From Bryobacterales bacterium (lineage in GTDB: Bacteria > Acidobacteriota > Terriglobia > Bryobacterales > Bryobacteraceae): 6,980 nucleotides of DNA. Made by a program: the position numbers and the translations under genes. The stretch lies in NCBI GenBank assembly GCA_009697495.1, contig SHUN01000149.1, forward strand, positions 1 to 6,980. Reading direction: 5' to 3'. The notes under the pieces were generated by a model, which saw nothing but the letters and a program-made list of their open reading frames with translations, was not told where the DNA came from and did no database searches. Of the stretch, positions 1 through 5,343 are shown in pieces; within the stretch, counting starts at the first letter, position 1; each line of letters opens with the position of its first letter.

Positions 1-2
1 TG

Positions 3-1448
3 GTCACCGTCCTTCTCCAGATTCTGGCCCCTGGCACCGATCCCGGCCCGGAAGTCTTCCCCTCCGCCCTTTTGTATACAGCGACGGTCGGCGGAGAAGT
101 CGCCGGGCAAGACGTGGAATTGGTCCTGCCCACCAACCGCAGCGCTTCCTTCTCGGCTACCGGCGCGACTTTCGGTGGCGAGCCCTGGCTTTCATTCTTC
201 CCCTCCGGCGGTAGCGTCTCCGGGAGTTCCCCGGCGCGAATCACAGTGCAACCCGATCTCACCGGCCTCGCTCCCGGCGTTTTCCGAGGCAACGTCACGC
301 TACAACTGGACGACGGCCAAACGCGCACCGTCTCCATCCTCGCCGTCATTACCCCATCCGCCGCCAAATCCGCCGATCGTCAAGCGTCGAGTTGCTCCAA
401 CACCGGTCTCTTCCCGCAGGTCCTCGCTCCAGCCGCCAACTTCGGCGTCTCCGTCGGAGAACCCGTCCGGCTCGCCGCCCGCGTCGTTGATGGGTGCGGC
501 AATCTGCACCAGCCCGAAAGCGGTGGCAGCGCCGGCGTCTCCGTCACCGGCATCGGTACGCAGGTCGTCAATCCGACTCACATCGGCAGCGGCGTCTGGG
601 AAGGTGCCGTCACGCCCAGCGCCATCCAGGCAGCCGCCACTCTCACGTTCCTCGGCATCTTCTCCCGCGGCACTTTCCTCCAGCTCGGCGCCGAAAAGGT
701 GAACGGCGGCATCACCAGCGCTCCGCGGCCAGTGGTCTTCAATGACAGCCTCACCGACGCCGCCAGCTTCCAATTCGGCGTTCCCGTCGCCCCTGGGACG
801 CTGGTGTCCCTTTTCGGCGCCAATCTCAGTGCCGCTAACGCCGTCCCCTCTGCCCTCCCCCTTCCCACAGTCCTCGCCGACGTCGAAGTCCGTTTGAACG
901 ACGTTCCTCTCCCCCTGATCTTCGCCGGACCCAGCCAGGTCAACGCCCAGATTCCCTACAATCTCGCCTCCGACGAAGAGTATCAACTGGAAATCCGGCG
1001 CGGCGGCGCCATCACCACGCCCCAAGCCATCGTCATCTCCCAAGCCCTTCCCGGCGTCTTCACCGTCGATCAATCCGGCCAAGGCCAGGGCCACATCTAC
1101 CGCGCCCTCGCCGACGGCTCCCAGCGCCTGGCCGACGCCGACAACGCGGCCGCCGCCGGTGACGTCCTGGTCATCTACTGCAACGGGCTCGGCCTGACCG
1201 ACTCCGCTGTTATCGCCGGCACCGCCGCGCCCTTTTCACCGCTCGCCGTTGCCGCCAACCCCGTCGCCGTCACGATCGGCGGTCGAAATGCCGCCATCGC
1301 CTTCGCCGGTTTGGTCCCCGGATTCACCGGGCTGTATCAAATTAACGCCGTCGTTCCCGTTGGCGTTACCCCGAGCGCCGCGGTTCCGGTGGTTCTTACG
1401 GTGGCCGGCCAATCCAGCGTTCCTGTAACTATGGGCATTCGACCCTAG
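3..1448 (+). CDS. Secreted BACON-like / TIGR03437 C-terminal domain protein, 5' end missing
   Basis: The frame is open from base 3 to the TAG at 1446-1448 (481 codons visible). A TTG at 72-74 could be read as a start, but coding-type sequence continues to the window edge, so the gene is almost certainly cut off. Counting from base 3, residues 1-8 look like the last strand of one repeat. Residues ~20-117 form a BACON-like beta-sandwich module with the typical core PWLSFFPSGGSVSG and a following GLAPGVFRGNVTL strand. Residues ~120-245 hold another beta-rich region with two cysteines (131, 164) that might form a disulfide. Residues ~248-481 match TIGR03437, with NDSLTDAASF, APGTLVSLFGANLS, PSQVNAQIPY, YCNGLGLTD and GLYQINAVVP. 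This domain closes many large exported Solibacter proteins and has no known activity. Third codon positions strongly favour C. The role is unknown; surface attachment or binding is only a guess. Confidence 0.85.
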   Translation, partial: VTVLLQILAPGTDPGPEVFPSALLYTATVGGEVAGQDVELVLPTNRSASFSATGATFGGEPWLSFFPSGGSVSGSSPARITVQPDLTGLAPGVFRGNVTLQLDDGQTRTVSILAVITPSAAKSADRQASSCSNTGLFPQVLAPAANFGVSVGEPVRLAARVVDGCGNLHQPESGGSAGVSVTGIGTQVVNPTHIGSGVWEGAVTPSAIQAAATLTFLGIFSRGTFLQLGAEKVNGGITSAPRPVVFNDSLTDAASFQFGVPVAPGTLVSLFGANLSAANAVPSALPLPTVLADVEVRLNDVPLPLIFAGPSQVNAQIPYNLASDEEYQLEIRRGGAITTPQAIVISQALPGVFTVDQSGQGQGHIYRALADGSQRLADADNAAAAGDVLVIYCNGLGLTDSAVIAGTAAPFSPLAVAANPVAVTIGGRNAAIAFAGLVPGFTGLYQINAVVPVGVTPSAAVPVVLTVAGQSSVPVTMGIRP

Positions 1449-1453
1449 CTAGG
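1440..1453. repeat. Abutting convergent stops in a 10-base palindrome; copy 1 of a 12-base repeat
   Basis: The plus-strand gene stops with TAG at 1446-1448 and the minus-strand gene stops with TAG read from 1451-1449, so the stops touch. They lie in the perfect palindrome CCTAGCTAGG (1444-1453). The 12-mer CGACCCTAGCTA at 1440-1451 recurs at 1912-1923. The palindrome is too short and has no T-run, so I do not call it an intrinsic terminator. Confidence 0.6.
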
Positions 1454-1844
1454 CACCCTTGGCGGTTGTAGTTGGAGCGGAGGGCGCACTGATCTTCTGG
1501 TAGATTTTTTCGAGCATCAAGCGGTCCTGGTCCTTGAAGTTTTGCTGCAAGGAGGTTTCGAACTTCCTCCATAGCCAGATGAGGAAGGATAATCCGATGG
1601 TGAAGGCGGCGAGGGCGATCCCGATGATGATTTTGTTCTGGCTATCCACGGTGATGACTCGATCTTGAAGCCCACGCAGGGTGGTTTGCATGGCTTCAAT
1701 ACGCTCATCGGTTTTTTTGGAAGATTCCTTTAAGGAGATTGTGTTCTCTTCGATTCTGGCGAGACGCTCGTCGGGTCCCGGTTTTTGCGCAGTCAAACTT
1801 GCTGCCATAACTAACAAAAGGAAGATCGTTGGGTAGCGGACCAT
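1449..1844 (-). CDS. Small membrane protein: signal peptide, coiled coil, one transmembrane helix
   Basis: I do not recognise a family. The 131-residue product starts MVRYPTIFLLLVMAASLTAQ, a convincing export signal with likely cleavage after Ala19. Residues ~24-68 are polar and heptad-like (RLARIEENTISLKESSKKTDERIEAMQ begins inside this stretch), consistent with a coiled coil. Residues ~72-92 (IIIGIALAAFTIGLSFLIWLW) form a transmembrane helix followed by RKF. The tail is charged and ends in an Ala/Thr/Pro-rich stretch. This suggests a cleaved, membrane-anchored protein with its coiled coil outside and its C-terminus in the cytoplasm. No clear Shine-Dalgarno sequence precedes the ATG. The stop abuts that of the convergent gene on its left. 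It lies 72 bases downstream of the paralog pair on the same strand, so co-transcription is possible. By eye, its DNA is less GC-rich than its neighbours and its coding strand is less G-rich than genes 3 and 4. It could be a partner of an envelope complex, but nothing shows which. Confidence 0.75.
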   Translation of the reverse strand: MVRYPTIFLLLVMAASLTAQKPGPDERLARIEENTISLKESSKKTDERIEAMQTTLRGLQDRVITVDSQNKIIIGIALAAFTIGLSFLIWLWRKFETSLQQNFKDQDRLMLEKIYQKISAPSAPTTTAKGA

Positions 1845-1916
1845 TCTACGCTGAGTTTACACGATTGACTTTCCGAGTTCCAGTTCCTTGATCTCGAATC
1901 GCGGCTGGCACCGACC
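1845..1916. other. 72-base gap between genes 2 and 3; no terminator or promoter seen
   Basis: This gap separates the end of the downstream paralog from the start of the small membrane protein, both on the minus strand. I see no stable hairpin followed by a T-run, and no convincing -35/-10 pair for the minus strand. On the minus strand, the frame of gene 3 stays open for 19 codons after its TAG and ends at a TAA at 1857-1859. The absence of a visible terminator is compatible with read-through transcription into gene 2 but does not prove it. Confidence 0.4.
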
Positions 1917-1923
1917 CTAGCTA
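1912..1923. repeat. Copy 2 of the 12-base repeat, spanning the stop of gene 3
   Basis: CGACCCTAGCTA is identical to 1440-1451. On the minus strand it reads TAGCTAGGGTCG. Here the second TAG (1919-1917) is the stop codon of the downstream paralog, whereas in copy 1 the first TAG is the stop of gene 2. The reading frame therefore differs between copies, which suggests that the DNA sequence itself, not an encoded tail, is what is shared. Chance remains possible. Confidence 0.45.
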
Positions 1924-3500
1924 CCTTCCAGCTCCTTCGCCGCAATCACCTTCAATTTCACCTTCCCGCTCTCCCCCTCGCCCACCTTTACAGTCACCAC
2001 TTGCGACTTCAATTGCTCCCAAACCGACGCATCATTGAATACGTCGGATTCCGCGTCTTCATACGCCGCCACACGGTAACTCCCCGGCCGCAGGGAATCC
2101 AGCGTAAAGGCGGGCGAATCCGGAGAGACTCGCACTTTCTTCGTGCTCCAACGCTCCACTGTAAACGGCTCGCCATCCGGCACTGCCCATACCGTCACGC
2201 GCGGCGAATCCGGATTCATCCCTTCAATTGTCCCGGTGATAACAGCCGGCTTGTTACTCAGTACAATCTCCAATGGCCCCGTAATAACGGAGAAGTCAAT
2301 GTTCAGACCGGGTAGAGGCTGGCCCGCCGCGTAGACTGACTTCACGATCACGCCCGCCGGCGTCTTCACGTTCAGCGTCTGGCGCTCGCGCGAAACGGCC
2401 GCGAACGAGAAAACGCCATTGTCGTCTGTCTTCGCATTTCCCGGCGGCCCGAAATCGCGACCGCCGCCGGAGCCTTGCAGGGAAACCTCCAACTTTCCAA
2501 ACGCAAACGGCGGTTCGCCATCCGCCCGCACGCGGCCGTCGATTTTCGGCGCCGCCGCGGCGTTCACCGATACGCCGGTTACATCCTGCTGTCCCACCGC
2601 CACCGTTTGTTTTCCTAATGTTTTCGGCCCGCCGCGGTCCATGGACGTCACCGTTAAAACATACTCCCCCGGCCGGACATTCCGGAATTCGAATGCGCCA
2701 TCCGGGCCGATTCCGCCATCGTTCCCGCCCCCGCCGATGAACCCGCCCCGCCCGCCGAGAACTTCGCCCGACACCCTTCCAGCCACCCGCACCACCGTCG
2801 ATCGCTGCAACCGTACCTCGGCCCCGGTTCTTTCCTCTCCCGGATTTACTTTAATCAGACTCCCCGATGCCGCATCCACCGAACCCGGAAAGTAAGTGGG
2901 CCCTTCCGCCGTCGCCGGTTTCCCAGGCTGACGGTCCACCAGTAACTCGCCCCGGTCCGCCCCCCGGCTGGCTAAGAGCCGGTAACTTCCCGGTGATAAC
3001 TTCGCAATGCGAAACTCCCCCAGATCATTCGTCGAAGCGACGCCCGAAATCCCGCTGCCGGTCCCACTCCTCCGTAGCGGAATCGCCTGCACCATCACCC
3101 GCTCGGCTGGTTCTCCGGCTTCGTCCAAAACACGGCCCGAAATCACTCCCTGCCTCGGCAATGTTATATCCACGCCGGACTTTGCCGTGTCGTCGCCCAA
3201 TATGACTGGATCCCCAAATCCGCCCGCCGTCCGTCCGCGGTGACTGCCTCGTAAATAGCCGCTCTTTTCCGCCGAAATCCAATAGCGGCCTTTGGGCAAA
3301 TCGCGAATCGCGAACGAGCCGTCGTCGCCTGTCATCGCCTTTTCCCGCCGCGATGTCTCCCCTTCGCCCTCCACGGTCACCACAGCCCGCTTCACGGGGG
3401 CGCCGGTGGAATCCAGGATCCGGCCGGCTATCGACGCCTTCGGAGCCTGCGCCAGGGCGCAGACGGCAACTAACAAAACGAAGCTATTTTTCTTCCACAT
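1917..3500 (-). CDS. Exported carboxypeptidase-regulatory-like repeat protein (downstream paralog)
   Basis: The 527-residue product begins MWKKNSFVLLVAVCALAQA, a Sec-type signal peptide with probable cleavage near Ala17-Gln18. Cys14 is not in a good lipobox because Val precedes it. About five beta-sandwich modules of the carboxypeptidase-regulatory/transthyretin type follow: ~24-83 (SIAGRILDSTGAPVKRAVVTV, then DDGSFAIRDLPKGRY), ~119-178 (GVISGRVLDEAGEPAERVMV, then GEFRIAKLSPGSYRLLA), ~237-286 (GPDGAFEFRNVRPGEYVLTV), ~318-395 and ~418-480 (ITGTIEGMNPD, then FTLDSLRPGSYRVAAYE). Each repeats the pattern G-x-V-x-D...DDxGxF...L-x-P-G-x-Y. Between modules 2 and 3 lies PTYFPGS and GEERTGAEVRLQR, shared with the upstream gene. 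No peptidase domain or catalytic residues are present, so carboxypeptidase activity should not be inferred. The ATG overlaps the end of the upstream gene by 17 bases, with a weak AGAGAG just before it, suggesting translational coupling. The role is probably structural or binding outside the cytoplasm. Confidence 0.85.
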   Translation of the reverse strand: MWKKNSFVLLVAVCALAQAPKASIAGRILDSTGAPVKRAVVTVEGEGETSRREKAMTGDDGSFAIRDLPKGRYWISAEKSGYLRGSHRGRTAGGFGDPVILGDDTAKSGVDITLPRQGVISGRVLDEAGEPAERVMVQAIPLRRSGTGSGISGVASTNDLGEFRIAKLSPGSYRLLASRGADRGELLVDRQPGKPATAEGPTYFPGSVDAASGSLIKVNPGEERTGAEVRLQRSTVVRVAGRVSGEVLGGRGGFIGGGGNDGGIGPDGAFEFRNVRPGEYVLTVTSMDRGGPKTLGKQTVAVGQQDVTGVSVNAAAAPKIDGRVRADGEPPFAFGKLEVSLQGSGGGRDFGPPGNAKTDDNGVFSFAAVSRERQTLNVKTPAGVIVKSVYAAGQPLPGLNIDFSVITGPLEIVLSNKPAVITGTIEGMNPDSPRVTVWAVPDGEPFTVERWSTKKVRVSPDSPAFTLDSLRPGSYRVAAYEDAESDVFNDASVWEQLKSQVVTVKVGEGESGKVKLKVIAAKELEGS

Positions 3501-5298
3501 CGCTCTCTACAATCAAACGGGGCGCGGCCGGTACCGTTACGCCTTCTTCCACTTTCACCGCCACTGCCTTGCCCTTCAACTTCTCCCAGGTTGCCGGATC
3601 GCTCAACGTGTCCAGAACCGCTAGCGGCCCCAGCGCTATCTGATAATTTCCCGGCGGAACATCCTCAATCTTAAACACGTTTCGCCCCGCGCTGACGGCC
3701 ACGGATTTGTAAAGATTTGTCAAGGGCGGCGCGCCGTTGCCTCCGTCGGGCAGGGCGACGGCGACATTCGAACCGCTTTCCGCGGTCAATCCCTCCACGG
3801 TCACTTCCACCGTTCCCGGCTTGTTGCTGTATATCAATTCAATCGCGCTGTCGCCGGCGGTCAGATCGAACTCCAGCCCCGGCTCGCGCTGGCCGCCAAC
3901 GGCGACGGCCTTCAAGTACCAGCCCCGAGGCGCAATCGAATTCAGTTTCATCCGGATCCGCTGCAAGTGCTCCATTTGAAAAGTTCCGTCCGGTTTCACC
4001 GGTCCGCCACCGCCGCCGCGGAGCCCCGTTTCGGTCGGCGCAAAGCCGATGTTGACCTGGGGATAGGGTAGTTTCCCGCCGTCTTCGGCAACGGCACGGC
4101 CAGTTACCTTTGCCAACGGGAGCAGTGGAACCACTAACTGGTCGACATCCTGCCGTCCTACTCGCACACGGGTCATTCCGCTCAACATTTGAATCGGTGC
4201 GCCCCGTTGGGCGTTGGCGGTGGCGAGGTACTCGCCTGGAATTACGTTCGGAAAGACGAACCTCCCGTCCGGCCCCGCCATCACATTCCCGCTACTCATC
4301 GCTGCCCGCAGTGTCCCAGGGATCGCAGTTCCTACTTGTTGCAATGCCACGTTGACCATTACTGAAGGACTTCCCAGTTCCCCGCTTACACGTCCCATGA
4401 CCTTCACGACCGCAGTCCGTTGCAACCGAATTTCGACACCCGTGCGCTCTTCCCCGCTGCCAACGATGATCCCCGAAGCCGACGCCTGTTCCAGCACCGA
4501 GGGGAAATACGTCGGCGCGTTAATCATAACCGGCTCCCCGGGTACTGCGGTGGTGGCTATTGTAAAGTCGTTGCCCTGCTTGGCGGCCAACAGTTTGTAA
4601 GATCCTCCAGCCAAGCGCGGAATGCGGAACTCTCCTCGATCATCCGTCATCGCCTGTCCGCCCATGCCAAGGCCCGCCGCTTGTGTCCGGCGGGAGGGAA
4701 TGGCTATCACGCTGACTCTTTCCAACGGTTCGCCGTCCAAATCCGTGACTCGTCCGGCGATGATCGCTTGCTTTACCAGCAGCATTTCCTCCGCCGCCGT
4801 CTCCTCGCCGGCCCGCACAACTGTTTGCCCCCGGCGCTGCGCCAATCGCGGGAGATGGCCGGCCTTGTCCGCTTGCAGGTCAATCGGTCCGGGCGGCAGC
4901 CCCGCGAACCGATAAGCCCCGCCATCATCGGTCACGGTCGAATAGGTTGTGGCCGGGTAAAACTGCGCCCCTCCCGCCAGGTCCTGCGTTGGCCTTCGGA
5001 TCGTCGCGTGCACCGTGGCCTTTCGGATACCCGTCTTCGTGGCGGCATCCACTACCTTTCCCGTCACCGATCCGGTGGCCGACGGCCCCTGTCCGAACGC
5101 AATTCCAAATCCTAGGCTGACGATTAGCGCAATCGGCCGTCGCAGCCCCCAGCCCGCCGCGCACTCGCGCCAATCCGCCGTCGGGCGCACCAAATCGAAC
5201 CAGCGGGATACTCTCCAGCCCGCCGCGAACTCGCGATCCTCTCCCGCTGCCGCCGCCGCCGTTTTGAATCCGCTCCTTAATTGGAGAAATCGTTCCAT
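3484..5298 (-). CDS. Exported carboxypeptidase-regulatory-like repeat protein (upstream paralog), start uncertain
   Basis: From the ATG at 5296-5298 the product has 604 residues and ends SDVEEK. The hydrophobic signal segment RRPIALIVSLGFGIAFGQ lies only at residues 53-70, so an alternative GTG at 5188-5190 (residue 37) may be the true start; it too lacks a clear ribosome binding site. The frame is open upstream to 5547, but that part is antisense to gyrA. Modules follow at ~77-150 (SVTGKVVDAATKTGIRKATV, DDGGAYRFAGLPPG), ~179-240 (IIAGRVTDLDGEPLERVSVI, DDRGEFRIPRLAGGSYKLLA), ~298-362 (GPDGRFVFPNVIPGEYLAT), ~397-465 and ~495-556, then a tail with DPATWEKLKGKAVAVKV. The PTYFPSV, GEERTGVEIRLQR, YSNKPG and WEKLK blocks align in order with the downstream gene, so the two are tandem duplicates. 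No enzyme motif is visible. Its stop lies inside the next gene's start region, supporting an operon. Confidence 0.82.
   Translation of the reverse strand: MERFLQLRSGFKTAAAAAGEDREFAAGWRVSRWFDLVRPTADWRECAAGWGLRRPIALIVSLGFGIAFGQGPSATGSVTGKVVDAATKTGIRKATVHATIRRPTQDLAGGAQFYPATTYSTVTDDGGAYRFAGLPPGPIDLQADKAGHLPRLAQRRGQTVVRAGEETAAEEMLLVKQAIIAGRVTDLDGEPLERVSVIAIPSRRTQAAGLGMGGQAMTDDRGEFRIPRLAGGSYKLLAAKQGNDFTIATTAVPGEPVMINAPTYFPSVLEQASASGIIVGSGEERTGVEIRLQRTAVVKVMGRVSGELGSPSVMVNVALQQVGTAIPGTLRAAMSSGNVMAGPDGRFVFPNVIPGEYLATANAQRGAPIQMLSGMTRVRVGRQDVDQLVVPLLPLAKVTGRAVAEDGGKLPYPQVNIGFAPTETGLRGGGGGPVKPDGTFQMEHLQRIRMKLNSIAPRGWYLKAVAVGGQREPGLEFDLTAGDSAIELIYSNKPGTVEVTVEGLTAESGSNVAVALPDGGNGAPPLTNLYKSVAVSAGRNVFKIEDVPPGNYQIALGPLAVLDTLSDPATWEKLKGKAVAVKVEEGVTVPAAPRLIVESDVEEK
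5149..5235 (-). repeat. In-frame 21-base direct repeat, two copies 66 bases apart
   Basis: Copies lie at 5149-5169 and 5215-5235 and differ at one base (position 5162 against 5228). The offset is 66 bases, exactly 22 codons, so in the frame of the upstream paralog both copies read alike: REFAAGW at residues 23-29 and RECAAGW at 45-51 (with Trp at 28 and 50). Both copies lie ahead of the hydrophobic core of the signal peptide. This is seen directly. Whether it is coding or part of an untranslated leader depends on the start codon. Confidence 0.7.
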
Positions 5299-5303
5299 GC
5301 ACT

Positions 5304-5312
5304 TGCTAGAAT
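5304..5312 (+). promoter_or_regulatory. Candidate extended -10 promoter for gyrA
   Basis: TGCTAGAAT contains the TGn extension followed by TAGAAT, a five-of-six match to TATAAT. Transcription would start near 5318-5320, giving a leader of about 25 bases before the gyrA start. The nearest -35-like sequence is TTGGAG at 5281-5286, but the 20-base spacer is long, so the extended -10 would have to carry most of the recognition. The -35 region would fall inside the minus-strand gene if that gene starts at 5298. Confidence 0.4.
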
Positions 5313-5331
5313 AGTAGGTTCCGACACTCTC

Positions 5332-5337
5332 GAGGAG
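5332..5337 (+). promoter_or_regulatory. gyrA ribosome binding site that sets a TTG start
   Basis: GAGGAG lies six bases before TTG at 5344-5346, an ideal spacing. There is no ATG in this frame before the one at 5461-5463 (residue 40), and starting there would remove the conserved IPVNIEDE segment of GyrA. The site therefore decides in favour of TTG. Confidence 0.85.
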
Positions 5338-5343
5338 TAACAA

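Larger units (their letters stand above)
5299..5343. promoter_or_regulatory. Compact divergent region between the paralog operon and gyrA
   Basis: Only 45 bases separate the first ATG of the minus-strand gene from the TTG start of gyrA. On the plus strand this interval holds an extended -10 element and the gyrA ribosome binding site. On the minus strand, TACTAT (5316-5311) is a weak -10 candidate; with TTGTTA (5343-5338) as -35 the spacing would be 21 bases, too long for confidence. The two -10 candidates overlap, so they could compete for polymerase if both are used. This is inferred from consensus matches only. Confidence 0.35.

Noticed and set aside
72..74. TTG as the true start of gene 1
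   Set aside because: The frame is open to the window edge, the upstream codons read as repeat-like beta strands, no ribosome binding site precedes it, and starting here would cut into a BACON-like module.
300..1094. Long minus-strand open frame (264 codons) opposite gene 1
   Set aside because: It is an antisense shadow of a GC-rich gene with strong third-position bias. Its translation is Gly/Asp/Glu-rich with no domain, and the plus-strand frame carries the recognisable TIGR03437 domain.
1444..1453. Palindrome at the convergent stops as a bidirectional intrinsic terminator
   Set aside because: A 10-base palindrome without a loop cannot form a stable hairpin, and there is no T-run on either strand.
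3618..3627. Palindrome CCGCTAGCGG as an operator or terminator
   Set aside because: It is within the coding sequence of gene 4 in a well-conserved tail, has no loop or T-run, and occurs once.
1917..5298. Annotation of the paralog pair as carboxypeptidases
   Set aside because: Only the regulatory-like beta-sandwich modules are present. There is no zinc-peptidase domain or metal-binding motif.
4925..5302. 125-codon minus-strand frame overlapping the start of gene 4
   Set aside because: It is Gly/Arg-rich and out of frame with a clear signal peptide and regulatory-like module encoded by the same DNA.
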